A DNA stretch of 64,000 bases from Winogradskyella luteola. GTDB taxonomy: Bacteria > Bacteroidota > Bacteroidia > Flavobacteriales > Flavobacteriaceae. The stretch lies in the NCBI RefSeq assembly GCF_019203985.1, contig NZ_JAGSPD010000008.1, positions 1 through 64,000 of the forward strand, written 5' to 3'. The position numbers and the translations under genes are program-made. Each line of letters opens with the position of its first letter. The stretch's first letter is position 1. The notes below the pieces were generated by a model that did not search any database, had not been told where the DNA came from, and was given only the letters and a program-made list of their open reading frames with translations. This document shows, in pieces, positions 33,358 through 42,394 of the stretch.

Positions 33358-34661
33358 CTGTCTCTAGTGATTTTTAATTGTACAATAGATGAAACTACAA
33401 AAGTTAAAAAAGCTGGTAATACCCAACCTAAACTATACTTAGCAAAAGGAATGACTTCAACAAAAGGCTCAACAAATTCTCTTAATTCTATGGCACCAAG
33501 AAAATCGGGGATGCTAAAAAGTATTGTAGAGATAATTACAGCTCTAAAGATTAATGGTGTTGCTAGTTTTTCGGGCATTACATTCAGTAGTATAAGAACT
33601 ATGGTGATTGGATAGATCAATAATAAAACAGGAATAGCCACGGTTATTATAGATTTAAAATCTAGCTGACCCACAACAACTCCAAGCACACAGGCTATAA
33701 TTGCCGTGACCACATAAACGGTTTGAGAATCTTTGAGCAATCCTTTAAAATAATCAGCTGTACCAGCAACAATACCAATAGCGGTTGTAAAACAAGCCAA
33801 TGAAATGAGAATGCTTAAAACGGTGTTTCCAAACTCTCCTAAGGACGCAATACTTATACCTCGCAATAAATTGGCACGCTGCATGTCGCTACTCAATTCT
33901 GAGTTAACCTCAATTTCAGAACCATAATAAGCCCCAACAGAAATTAAACCTGCATATATGATAAACAGCCCTGTGCCAGCTATAAAACCCGATCTTCTAA
34001 TAAGTTTGCGTTTAGATTCAAACGCTTCAACTTTCATATTTTTAAAATTCAAGGATACGATAATCACAGCACCAACAACAACAGCTCCAATAGCATCAAA
34101 GGTTTGGTAACCTTCTAATATTCCGGTGACTATTGGGGTTTCAATTTGTGAAATCCCAGTTGTAAATGCCGAAGATGATAACCCAATACCAATTACAGCC
34201 AAAAGCATAATGACGATAAATGGCGTTAAAAACTTTCCGATGAGATTCAAAATTTTTGAGCGATTCAATACAAATACCAAAACAAGCGAAAAGTAAATAG
34301 CACTTGTCAATGATGGGGATGTGCCAAAAGCAGAATGAATGGCAATTTCGTGTGTGGCAGCAGCTGTTCTGGGTGATGGAATTGCAACAGCGATTATGTA
34401 AATAACAATACAGTATATTAAACTAAAAATTGGAGATACTTTTTTGCCAAAATCGAACAAAGTACCTTGTAATCTGGCATGTGCTAAAATTCCGATTATA
34501 GGAATAACCACGGCAGTAATCATAAAACCTATAGTTACCCAGAACCAATTTTCGCCTGCATTATAGCCCAATAATGGTGGTAACAACAGATTGCCTGCAC
34601 CGAAAAATAGAGAGAATAAAGCAAAACTTGTAACTAATAACTCTTTACGTTGTATGTTCAC
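33354..34661 (-). CDS. brnQ: Branched-chain amino acid transport system II carrier protein
   Basis: A LIVCS-family sodium-coupled carrier for Leu, Ile and Val in the inner membrane; 435 aa with about twelve helices. The family start is clear: ELLVTSFALFSLFFGAGNLL, then LPPLLGYNAG. The start codon is GTG at 34661, directly behind the TAA of the serine hydrolase gene with no gap, which suggests translational coupling. The start fits because no ATG lies nearby and the N-terminal sequence matches the family from its first residues. Its stop overlaps the start of the adenine methyltransferase gene by 4 bases. Confidence 0.92.
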   Translation of the reverse strand: MNIQRKELLVTSFALFSLFFGAGNLLLPPLLGYNAGENWFWVTIGFMITAVVIPIIGILAHARLQGTLFDFGKKVSPIFSLIYCIVIYIIAVAIPSPRTAAATHEIAIHSAFGTSPSLTSAIYFSLVLVFVLNRSKILNLIGKFLTPFIVIMLLAVIGIGLSSSAFTTGISQIETPIVTGILEGYQTFDAIGAVVVGAVIIVSLNFKNMKVEAFESKRKLIRRSGFIAGTGLFIIYAGLISVGAYYGSEIEVNSELSSDMQRANLLRGISIASLGEFGNTVLSILISLACFTTAIGIVAGTADYFKGLLKDSQTVYVVTAIIACVLGVVVGQLDFKSIITVAIPVLLLIYPITIVLILLNVMPEKLATPLIFRAVIISTILFSIPDFLGAIELREFVEPFVEVIPFAKYSLGWVLPAFLTFVVSSIVQLKITRDR

Positions 34662-36212
34662 TTAGTTGGTTTTTACAAGTTCTAAATCGTGAAAATCGAA
34701 ACTGAAGTCAGTAATTGGCGCAATATATTTCATTGTAGCAGAGACTGCTTCCCCTTTTTCGTTAAAAGTGAATTGTACAAATACATCGGCATCATAGCTT
34801 CGGTCATTCCACTTTGCTACATAAGTCGTGGCATTGTATGGCAATAATTCGCCGAACAATCTTGGGGAGCGTTCACATTTAATACTATATCCTTTTTCAT
34901 TATGTGAAATGATAATATCACCAAACCAATCATCTGTATAAGTGCCTACGATTTGTTTTGGTTTAGGCAATATTGGACTGCCTTTAATTTTTGAAACCTT
35001 AGCGTAAACATCTGCTTTTATACTATCATTATATTTAAGGTAATCTGTATTTCGAGATCCATATTTTTCCAGCCAATTTCTGTTTGCATAACCTAAATAG
35101 GAATCCTTAATCGTATTTGTTATGGTATTGAATGCAGAACCATTCATTTGATTGGTCAACACCACAATGGCTAAATCTAAATCTGGAATCATGGTAAACT
35201 GTGTTACCGTCCCTATCAACCCACCAGTATGGTAGACTTGCTTGTGCCCGCCTTTTACATCTGTAACGAACCAACCTAACCCATAACCTCGGAAGTTAGA
35301 ATTGTACCAATCGCCAGGGCGAACGGTTAATGGGGTTTGTAATTGCCATAATTCATGAAAAAGTCTTGAGTCTAACAAACGTTCTCCGTTTTCAGTCACA
35401 GCATCATTCATTAAAAATTTAGCCCAAGTCATCATATCATGGACATTACTGACGATACCTCCAGCTGCATTAGCCGTTTCACTCCAATCATGCGGAATTT
35501 GGATCACCTTACCTTCAGATCTGGTATGTGCATCGATAATATTCGATTTGTCAGAGATACGATTGTACGAAGCTTTGGAGTTTTTCATACCGACAGGTTC
35601 CATAATCTTGGTTTCAATAAAGTCTTCCCAAGACAAACCACTCACACGCTTTAAAACTTCACCAGCTATTATAAACATATTGTTGTTATAAGCAAACTTG
35701 CTTCTAAATGAGGTTTCAGGTTCTAGATGTTTTACATTGTTAATCACGTCTTGTACTGTAAAATCATTTCCTTCGGGAAAAAACATTAAATCACCAGCTC
35801 CTAACCCCATACCACTTCTGTGTGTCACCAAATCCCTAACGGTAAAATGTTCTGTCACCCAAGGGTCGTGTAATTGAAATTCTGGGATATATTTACGTAC
35901 GGGGTCATCCCATTGTAACTTTCCAGCATCAACCATCATGGCCAAAGCAAAACAAGTAAAACCTTTACTGTTAGAAGCTACGCCAACTAAGGTATTTGAG
36001 TTCATGTCTTTTTTAGTAGTCAATGAACGTACTCCATGACCTTTGGCATAGACTTCTTTTCCGTCTTTAAATACACCAACAGATATACCAGGTACATCGA
36101 AAGTGGTTAAGGTTTTTTGTATTAATTTATCGAGTTCTGCTTCTTCAATTTGAGCAGACAAGGAGATACTGCTTATGAGAAGAGTTAAGATTAGTAGTCG
36201 CTTTAAAATCAT
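34662..36212 (-). CDS. Secreted serine hydrolase, class C beta-lactamase/esterase fold
   Basis: The signal peptide KRLLILTLLISSISLSAQ is followed by a serine beta-lactamase-like domain (about residues 25-385). The SxxK motif is SNSKGF in VGVASNSKGFTCFA, the YxN motif is YNN in KFAYNNNMF, and the third motif is HTGG in QVYHTGGLIG. C-terminal beta-rich extension (about 400-516) of DUF3471 type. Relatives are D-aminopeptidases, esterases and PBP4-like proteins; true beta-lactamase activity cannot be claimed. The gene directly abuts brnQ downstream. Upstream lies a palindromic repeat region, with no clear -7 element. Confidence 0.9.
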   Translation of the reverse strand: MILKRLLILTLLISSISLSAQIEEAELDKLIQKTLTTFDVPGISVGVFKDGKEVYAKGHGVRSLTTKKDMNSNTLVGVASNSKGFTCFALAMMVDAGKLQWDDPVRKYIPEFQLHDPWVTEHFTVRDLVTHRSGMGLGAGDLMFFPEGNDFTVQDVINNVKHLEPETSFRSKFAYNNNMFIIAGEVLKRVSGLSWEDFIETKIMEPVGMKNSKASYNRISDKSNIIDAHTRSEGKVIQIPHDWSETANAAGGIVSNVHDMMTWAKFLMNDAVTENGERLLDSRLFHELWQLQTPLTVRPGDWYNSNFRGYGLGWFVTDVKGGHKQVYHTGGLIGTVTQFTMIPDLDLAIVVLTNQMNGSAFNTITNTIKDSYLGYANRNWLEKYGSRNTDYLKYNDSIKADVYAKVSKIKGSPILPKPKQIVGTYTDDWFGDIIISHNEKGYSIKCERSPRLFGELLPYNATTYVAKWNDRSYDADVFVQFTFNEKGEAVSATMKYIAPITDFSFDFHDLELVKTN

Positions 36213-36229
36213 ATAATTTTTAATATTAC

Positions 36230-36360
36230 GTCAGTTCGAGTGTTTTTCTGTAACACAGAGCTTGTCAAAGTGGGTATAAAATTATATCGGGAATATTTTT
36301 CCGACTATTCTCTATATTAATTTTAATCAATAACTTGTTTGAACTTCACTCGAATTGAGC
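36230..36360. repeat. Inverted-repeat intergenic element
   Basis: GTCAGTTCGAGTG at 36230-36242 is mirrored at 36347-36360 by CACTCGAATTGAGC, imperfectly. The interval is AT-rich, with smaller dyads (CGGGAATATTTTTCCG at 36288-36303). This gap (36213-36442) has no gene. The ends resemble palindromic repeats spread over flavobacterial genomes. Confidence 0.5.
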
Positions 36361-36429
36361 TCATGTTTAGTAAAGGGTAAATATAATAAATGTTAATGAT
36401 GAATAGGTTGCTAAAATACTTTCAAGACA

Positions 36430-36437
36430 TATCTTTG
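36430..36437 (+). promoter_or_regulatory. -7 promoter element (TATCTTTG) of the alpha/beta hydrolase gene
   Basis: Exact TAnnTTTG match with only 5 bases to the GTG start at 36443, so transcription should begin at or next to the start codon. Confidence 0.6.
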
Positions 36438-36442
36438 TTATT

Positions 36443-37219
36443 GTGATTATAGCAAATAAAAATAGTAACATCCACTACACAGAATCTGGTGCAGGTTCTG
36501 CGATTGTTTTATTACATGGTTTTTTGGAAACAAGTATGATGTGGAAGAATTTTATACCAGAATTATCTAAAAACAACCGAGTCGTTTGTATTGATTTATT
36601 GGGTCATGGGCAAACAGATTGCATCGGTTACATACATACTATGGAAGCTATGGCAGATGCTGTTCTTGCAGTTTTAAAGCACTTAAAAGTCAAAACTGCA
36701 AAGTTTATCGGTCACTCAATGGGAGGTTATGTTGCATTAGCTTTAGCAGAAAAACAACCACAACTTTTTAGTGGCCTGTTCTTAATGAATTCTACGTTTA
36801 ATGCTGATGCAGAAGATCGAAAGCTAATGAGAACTCGTGCAATTAAAATGACACATACTAACTACGAAAATTTAGTGCGCATGTCTTTTGCTAATTTATT
36901 TGCTCCTGAAAGTAAAATAAAATTTAAACACGATTATGAGAAGGCTTTGCAAGTAGCATTGGGAACTTCGGTGCAAGGTTATATTGCAGCACAAGAAGGC
37001 ATGAAATTAAGACCCAATAGATTTAAGGTTTTTATTGGGTTAAACGGTAAAAAACTAATTTTGACAGGAAGAAAAGATGCACTTGTTAATACTGAAGGAA
37101 TTAAACTCCAAATTAAAGGCACATCTGTTATTCACGAAGAACTATCTGAAGGTCATATGAGCCATATTGAAAATAAAACAGAATTAACTTACATAATAAA
37201 ACATTTCATCGAAAAATAA
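36443..37219 (+). CDS. Alpha/beta-fold hydrolase
   Basis: A 258-aa soluble enzyme with a full alpha/beta-hydrolase pattern. The oxyanion segment is VLLHGFLETS, the nucleophile elbow is GHSMGG (Ser near residue 93), the acid candidate is in LTGRKDALV, and the catalytic His is in EGHMSHIEN. The likely activity is on an ester or C-C bond; no closer substrate is readable. The start is GTG 36443: the next in-frame Met is far into the domain, and the first residues align with the family start. The -7 element ends 5 bases before this GTG. Confidence 0.87.
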   Translation: MIIANKNSNIHYTESGAGSAIVLLHGFLETSMMWKNFIPELSKNNRVVCIDLLGHGQTDCIGYIHTMEAMADAVLAVLKHLKVKTAKFIGHSMGGYVALALAEKQPQLFSGLFLMNSTFNADAEDRKLMRTRAIKMTHTNYENLVRMSFANLFAPESKIKFKHDYEKALQVALGTSVQGYIAAQEGMKLRPNRFKVFIGLNGKKLILTGRKDALVNTEGIKLQIKGTSVIHEELSEGHMSHIENKTELTYIIKHFIEK

Positions 37220-37301
37220 ATCATTTAAACGTTTTTTGTAAATATATTTTCTAAGTTTATACCACTAAATTCAACCAAGTTAGATATAAAACAACCTACT
37301 T

Positions 37302-37541
37302 ATGCCTAATAAATTATACTGCGACTTCTTCGGCCATAATTATCAAGAGACAAAAAAGGTAACCAACCATGTTAAAGAGTACACTTGTAAACGTTGTAAA
37401 AAACAGCTAACCACAAATAGTAACGGTAAGCTTACAGAATTGACTCCAAAATTTCAAGAGATAAACTCAGCTTTAGAACGCATTTACAATAATAGAATGA
37501 TGCGTTTGAAGCAAAAACCTATCAGTTCATCGATTTGTTGA
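37302..37541 (+). CDS. Small Cys/His-rich protein, paralogue 1 (zinc-ribbon-like)
   Basis: A 79-aa protein with the pattern C-x2-FGH-x-Y (YCDFFGHNY) near the N-terminus, then H-x-KEY-x-C-x2-C (HVKEYTCKRCKK), then LTPKF-x-EIN-x-L and a basic helix. Three Cys and His suggest one bound zinc. The FGH-plus-CxxC layout recalls DUF1660-type mini-proteins, at the pattern level. Two paralogues lie in this window, 37625 (next gene) and 43558. Small, soluble, probably cytoplasmic; function unknown. Confidence 0.72.
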   Translation: MPNKLYCDFFGHNYQETKKVTNHVKEYTCKRCKKQLTTNSNGKLTELTPKFQEINSALERIYNNRMMRLKQKPISSSIC

Positions 37542-37624
37542 TTGTTAACAACCTGTGAACAACTTGTTTTCTTATATTTAGTTTCCTAAACCGATCTTAA
37601 TCTCCATAAGACTACGAAGCTAAA

Positions 37625-37855
37625 ATGAAAAATGTTTACTGCTCATTATTTGGTCATGACTATTCAGTGTCCAAAAACGTGACTTACCACGTAAAAGAGT
37701 ACAAGTGTAAAAATTGCAAGTCAGAAATGACAATAGATGGTAACGGAAAGTTCATTCCGCTTACACCAAAATTCAAAGAAATAAATTCTGTATTAAATCG
37801 CGTTCATAACAAACGCTTAGAAAAAAGTCAAAGACTTCTTATGATGGATTATTAA
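37625..37855 (+). CDS. Small Cys/His-rich protein, paralogue 2
   Basis: A 76-aa protein that is a clear duplicate of the gene 83 bases upstream. It has YCSLFGHDY, HVKEYKCKNCKSE, and LTPKFKEINSVLNRV, in the same order and spacing. Its last 17 bases overlap the end of thiL, which runs on the other strand. The tandem pair, with similar but not identical sequence, suggests an older duplication maintained by selection. Function unknown. Confidence 0.72.
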   Translation: MKNVYCSLFGHDYSVSKNVTYHVKEYKCKNCKSEMTIDGNGKFIPLTPKFKEINSVLNRVHNKRLEKSQRLLMMDY

Positions 37856-38891
37856 GAGCATTCCACCCTTTTGCTATTATCGGTATTTTCTCCTCAGCTC
37901 TTGTCACTAAATGCATACCTCTATCTTCCTCGGTCATGTAACCTATAACCGTAAGATTTGGGTTTCCTTTAATCTTTGGGAAATCTTCTTGAGAAATTGT
38001 CATTAATAACTCGTAATCCTCGCCACCGTTTAAAGCTATTGTTGTACTATCAATATTAAATTCTTCACAGGTAGATATCACTTGAGGATCTAATGGAATT
38101 TTATTTTCATATATGTCTACACCAACTTTGCTTTGCTTGCACAAATGAATAATTTCAGAAGACAGTCCGTCGCTTATATCTATCATGCTGGTTGGTTTTA
38201 CTTCGAGTTGATTCAATAATTCTACAATATCCTTTCTTGCTTCTGGCTTTAATTGACGTTCAATAATATAGCTGTACATGGAAAGATCTGGTTGATTGTT
38301 TGGGTTAACTTTAAAGACTTCTTTTTCACGTTCCAATACTTGTAATCCCATATAAGCACCACCAATATCACCAGAAACCACCAATAAGTCATTGGGCTTA
38401 GCTCCAGATCGTAAAACTTTATTGTCCTTCTCAACTTTACCAATTGCAGTAATAGAGATGACCAAACCAGAAGTTGAAGATGTTGTGTCACCACCAACAA
38501 CATCTATATTGTATAGTTTTGCTGCGGTAGTTATGCCTGCATATAATTCTTCTAAGGCTTCTAGAGGAAAACGATTAGAAACGGCAATAGATACCGTAAC
38601 CTGAGTTGCTATCGCATTCATTGCGTAGATGTCCGATAGGTTTACCATTATGGCTTTATACCCTAGGTGTTTTAAAGGTACGTAGCTTAAATCAAAATGT
38701 ACACCCTCCATCAATAAGTCTGTAGAAATCACAACATTTTTCTTTTCAAAATTTAAAACTGCTGCATCATCTCCTATGCCTTTTACAGTAGACTTTTGAT
38801 TGATTTCAAAATGTGCTGTGAGGTGTTCAATAAGTTTAAATTCACCCAATTCACTCAAAGGGGTTCGCTTTGGATTTTTGTCTTCTATCAT
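37839..38891 (-). CDS. thiL: Thiamine-monophosphate kinase
   Basis: It phosphorylates thiamine monophosphate to the active diphosphate, the last step of thiamine synthesis. Family motifs are GIGDDAAVLNF (ATP/Mg site), STDLLMEGVHFD, GGDTTSS, VVSGDIGGAYMG, MIDISDGLSSE and NGGEDYELLMT. The length of 350 aa is standard. The start MIEDKNPKRTPLSELGEF is the typical flavobacterial beginning. A -7 element TACTTTTG ends only 4 bases before the ATG, so the transcript is probably leaderless. Confidence 0.94.
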   Translation of the reverse strand: MIEDKNPKRTPLSELGEFKLIEHLTAHFEINQKSTVKGIGDDAAVLNFEKKNVVISTDLLMEGVHFDLSYVPLKHLGYKAIMVNLSDIYAMNAIATQVTVSIAVSNRFPLEALEELYAGITTAAKLYNIDVVGGDTTSSTSGLVISITAIGKVEKDNKVLRSGAKPNDLLVVSGDIGGAYMGLQVLEREKEVFKVNPNNQPDLSMYSYIIERQLKPEARKDIVELLNQLEVKPTSMIDISDGLSSEIIHLCKQSKVGVDIYENKIPLDPQVISTCEEFNIDSTTIALNGGEDYELLMTISQEDFPKIKGNPNLTVIGYMTEEDRGMHLVTRAEEKIPIIAKGWNALNNPS

Positions 38892-38895
38892 GTTG

Positions 38896-38903
38896 CAAAA
38901 GTA
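38896..38903 (-). promoter_or_regulatory. -7 promoter element (TACTTTTG) of thiL
   Basis: Exact TAnnTTTG match on the minus strand. Only CAAC lies between it and the ATG at 38891, which puts the transcription start at the start codon. Confidence 0.65.
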
Positions 38904-38999
38904 TTATGCTTTTTTAAATAATTTAGTGATAATTAACGTTATTTATACTGTGTTTATAGTCAAATGTAAAATTTACTGTAAATTGCTAAAAAAAAGATT

Positions 39000-40211
39000 A
39001 TGAAATTAATACTTCGTGCGCTGGTAATTTTACTGGTACTGTTTTCTGTAAACTGTTCGGACGACGATGATAATTCTGGTAATAATCAAACTGCAAATTT
39101 CCCATGTGTTAATGGTTTTGCTAATGGTCATCCCTGTAATGGTTTTGATTTAATGAGCCATATTCCAATTGATGTACTTGGAGGAGATGGTGCGGAAGGT
39201 AATGATTCCTGGGGCTGGACAGATCCACAAACAGGAAAGGAGTATGCCTTGGTAGGCACATCAACTAATGCAGCTTTTGTGGATATGACTGATCCTGCTA
39301 ACCCTGTTTTGCTAGGGGTATTACCTACAGCTACAGTAAATAGTGATTGGAGAGATATTAAGACCTATAATAATCATGCCTTTATTGTAAGTGAAGCTGC
39401 TGGTCATGGTATGCAAGTATTCGATTTAACACGTTTAAGAAATGTTGCCAATCCACCAGAAACATTTACAGCAGACGCCAATTACACTGAGTTTGGAAAG
39501 GCACACAATATTGTCATTAACGAAGATAGTGGCTTTGCTTATGCTGTAGGCACTACAACTTTTAGTGGCGGTCCTCATTTTATAAATATCCAAAATCCAA
39601 CCAGTCCTATTGCTGCTGGCGGTTATGCGGACGATGCTTACTCTCATGATGCACAGGTCGTTACGTATAACGGCCCAGATACAGACCATACAGGTAAAGA
39701 AATTTTAATTGGAAGCAACGAAAATGAAGTGGTTATTGTAGATGTATCGGATAAAGACAATCCTGTTCAAATTTCTACAATAGATTATAGTAATATTGGA
39801 TACACACATCAGGGTTGGTTCACGGAAAATATGGAATACTTTTTATTGGGAGATGAAGTTGATGAGATTGACTTTGGAATCAACTCAAGGACTATTGTTT
39901 TCGATTTCACGGATTTGGATGATCCAGTATTTCATATGGAATATTTAGGGCCGACTGCTGCGATAGATCACAACGGTTATGTTGTTGGTAACACCTTCTA
40001 TGTTGCCAATTACACTGCAGGGGTTAGAGCTGTTGACATTTCCAACATTGCTTCTGGAATTATGGTAGAATCTGGCTTTATAGATACGTATATACCAAAT
40101 GACAATACAGCATTTAATGGAGCTTGGAATATCTATCCGTTTTTTGCAAGCGGTAATATGGTTGTAAGTGATATTGACGGTGGATTATTCATTGTTAGAC
40201 CATCAGAATAA
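39000..40211 (+). CDS. Choice-of-anchor B / LVIVD-repeat surface lipoprotein
   Basis: The lipobox is VNCSDDDD (Cys 19), followed by an acidic stretch typical of exported flavobacterial lipoproteins. The mature part is a beta-propeller built of LVIVD-like units: AAFVDMTDPANPVLLG, HFINIQNPTSPIAAG, VVIVDVSDKDNPVQIS, VFDFTDLDDPVFHME, RAVDISNIASG. It matches the choice-of-anchor-B family as I know it. An uptake or binding role is unknown. It is the first gene of a four-gene run; the next begins 2 bases after its stop. Located outside the inner membrane. Confidence 0.87.
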   Translation: MKLILRALVILLVLFSVNCSDDDDNSGNNQTANFPCVNGFANGHPCNGFDLMSHIPIDVLGGDGAEGNDSWGWTDPQTGKEYALVGTSTNAAFVDMTDPANPVLLGVLPTATVNSDWRDIKTYNNHAFIVSEAAGHGMQVFDLTRLRNVANPPETFTADANYTEFGKAHNIVINEDSGFAYAVGTTTFSGGPHFINIQNPTSPIAAGGYADDAYSHDAQVVTYNGPDTDHTGKEILIGSNENEVVIVDVSDKDNPVQISTIDYSNIGYTHQGWFTENMEYFLLGDEVDEIDFGINSRTIVFDFTDLDDPVFHMEYLGPTAAIDHNGYVVGNTFYVANYTAGVRAVDISNIASGIMVESGFIDTYIPNDNTAFNGAWNIYPFFASGNMVVSDIDGGLFIVRPSE

Positions 40212-40213
40212 TT

Positions 40214-41548
40214 ATGCGTTTTAAAGGTTTGTCATGTCTATATGCTACGCTTTCTTTGTTGTTGCTCTTTTGCTGTAGCAACGACGATTCAACAAAACGT
40301 TCTGTTGATACAAATATTACCTTTGTAAAAACTTATGGGGGTACAAAAAACGATAGTGGACAAGCGGTTGTAAATACTACAGATGGAGGCTATGCTATTT
40401 TAGGGTATACCCAAAGTAATGATGAAGATATTACTGATAAACAAAATGAAAGTTTTGATTATTGGGTCATGAAATTTGATGCCCAAGACAACTTGCAATG
40501 GCAAAAAACTTATGGTGGATCTTTGGATGAAAGAGGGAGTGATATTATTCAAACTGAAGATGGGGGTTATGCGCTTTTAGGTTATAGTTTTAGTAACGAT
40601 GGTGATGTTGCTGAAAATTCTGGATTACAAGATTATTGGCTAGTGAAGCTAGATATGGGCGGTAATATTGTTTGGGAAAAATCGTTTGGTTATCAAGGTG
40701 CTGATTCAGGAATATCAGTGATTCAAACAAATGATCAAGGTTATTTAATTACTGGTGTTCTGGATGTTACAGCTTCTGGTGGTGAAGGGAATACATCACG
40801 AACGGCCAACAGACATGCAGGTGGTGATTATTGGGTATTAAAGTTGGATGCTTCAGGAAACTTGGAATGGAGCAAATACTTTGGAGGTAACTTTACTGAT
40901 ACGCCTTATGGTGTTATTCAGACTGATGATAATGGTTATATAGTTGTGGGCAGTTCCGATAGTGACGATACTGATATTTCGGGCAATAAAGGAACGTATG
41001 ATTTTTGGGTGCTAAAAATTTCTTCAGTTGGTGATATGGTTTGGGAAAAATCTTTTGGAGGTACTCAAATTGATGAAGCAAGGGCAATTGTAAAAGCAGA
41101 TGATGGCAATTATCTCATTGCGGGAGATACTAGAAGCGATGATACTGATATTTCAGAAAATAATGGAGCCGCCGACCTGTGGCTTATAAAAATAACACCT
41201 AGCGGTGATTTAATTTGGGAAAAAACCATAGGAGGTAGTAACTTTGATGTGTCACGTGCCATGGTAAAATCTCAAAATGACGGATTTTTGCTGGCTGGCA
41301 GTTCTAGAAGTAACGATACGGATGTCTCCAATAACCAAGGTCAAAATGATGCTTGGGTACTTAAGGCCGATACAAACGGTAATTTGAAATGGGAAACCAC
41401 TGTTGGAGGTTCAAACATTGATTTTGCATATAGTATTACAGAACTTAATGACGGCTCGGTAATTGCTGTTGGTGACTCTACCAGTAACAATGGGGATATA
41501 TTAGAAAACAAAGGGTTTACCGATTTGTTAATCATAAAAATCAATTGA
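40214..41548 (+). CDS. Seven-repeat beta-propeller lipoprotein
   Basis: Lipobox LLLFCCSNDD. The rest is seven units of about 55-60 residues, each with a core like TDDNGYIVVGSSDSDDTDISG followed, after a gap, by DFWVLKISSVGD and then VWEKSFGG. Seven copies of the ending are visible (KTYGGTKND, KTYGGSLDE, KSFGYQGAD, KYFGGNFTD, KSFGGTQID, KTIGGSNFD, TTVGGSNID), so a seven-bladed propeller is likely. The start is 2 bases after the preceding lipoprotein stop. Function unknown; it likely acts at the cell surface with the operon mates. Confidence 0.83.
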   Translation: MRFKGLSCLYATLSLLLLFCCSNDDSTKRSVDTNITFVKTYGGTKNDSGQAVVNTTDGGYAILGYTQSNDEDITDKQNESFDYWVMKFDAQDNLQWQKTYGGSLDERGSDIIQTEDGGYALLGYSFSNDGDVAENSGLQDYWLVKLDMGGNIVWEKSFGYQGADSGISVIQTNDQGYLITGVLDVTASGGEGNTSRTANRHAGGDYWVLKLDASGNLEWSKYFGGNFTDTPYGVIQTDDNGYIVVGSSDSDDTDISGNKGTYDFWVLKISSVGDMVWEKSFGGTQIDEARAIVKADDGNYLIAGDTRSDDTDISENNGAADLWLIKITPSGDLIWEKTIGGSNFDVSRAMVKSQNDGFLLAGSSRSNDTDVSNNQGQNDAWVLKADTNGNLKWETTVGGSNIDFAYSITELNDGSVIAVGDSTSNNGDILENKGFTDLLIIKIN

Positions 41549-41583
41549 AAAATAAAAATTAAAAAAAGAAAAAGGAAAAGAAA

Positions 41584-42384
41584 ATGAAAACTCGTTACAA
41601 TAATCAATTTAATAAACAGACTTTACTAATTCTTCTAGTTTTAGGGTTAAGTTTTGCCTCATGTAGCTCAAATACAGATAGTATTCAAGACTTTAAAGTC
41701 TCTACTACGTTTAAATTTACACATAACTGGGAGGGTGACCCTGTAACAAATTCAGATTTTAATGATATTAAATATACTAATCAAAATGGGGACATGCTGA
41801 GCATAGAACGCTTACGTTATGTAATCTCAAATATTACATTTACGGATTCGCAAGGTGAGGATTTAACCTTTAATACACATTACTTAATTGATGTTACCGA
41901 GAATGATGGTTTAAGTTTTAATTTAAGCTCGCTTGTTCCAGTAGGTGATTACAGTAATATATCCTTCACATTTGGATTAGACAATACCTATAACGCAGGA
42001 AATTACCCAGATTTGAATGCCGAAAATTTCAATGTGCCTGATAACTTGGGTGGCGGCTATCATTACATGCAGTTTGATGGCAAATATTTAGACGAAAATT
42101 CAGATGAACAGGGGTTTAACTACCATGCAATCAGAGCTGTAGATGACCCTGGTACAAACCCTACATTTCCACAAGACACTTTTTTTACTGTAAATTTGGG
42201 TCCTATATCCATAGATAATGTTGTTGAAATTGAGGTAAAGGCCAATTTAGCTCAATGGTTTAGGAGCCCTAATGTATGGGATCTCAATGTTTATAACCAA
42301 ATGTTAATGCCAAATTCTAGCGCTCAGATTATGATGTACGAAAATGGTCAAAATGTATTTTCATTAGGATTTGTGACACAGTAA
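41584..42384 (+). CDS. MbnP-like periplasmic/surface lipoprotein
   Basis: A lipobox (GLSFASCSSN, Cys 27) and then a beta-sandwich of about 235 residues with the MbnP pattern: VSTTFKFTHNWEG, SIERLRYVISNITFTDSQG, FTFGLDNTYNAG, GGGYHYMQFDGKY, FFTVNLGPISI and IEVKANLAQWF. MbnP proteins are substrates of the di-heme enzyme MbnH, which oxidises a tryptophan to kynurenine, and they bind copper in the studied case. Several Trp occur here (HNW, QWF, VWDL), but I cannot say which would be modified. The di-heme peroxidase-like gene follows 10 bases downstream. Confidence 0.83.
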   Translation: MKTRYNNQFNKQTLLILLVLGLSFASCSSNTDSIQDFKVSTTFKFTHNWEGDPVTNSDFNDIKYTNQNGDMLSIERLRYVISNITFTDSQGEDLTFNTHYLIDVTENDGLSFNLSSLVPVGDYSNISFTFGLDNTYNAGNYPDLNAENFNVPDNLGGGYHYMQFDGKYLDENSDEQGFNYHAIRAVDDPGTNPTFPQDTFFTVNLGPISIDNVVEIEVKANLAQWFRSPNVWDLNVYNQMLMPNSSAQIMMYENGQNVFSLGFVTQ

Positions 42385-42394
42385 AAAGTGAGAA

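Noticed and set aside
37302-37855. Possible CRISPR-like or phage origin for the tandem small genes
   Set aside because: The similarity is of proteins with full codon structure, not of short direct DNA repeats; no phage genes nearby.
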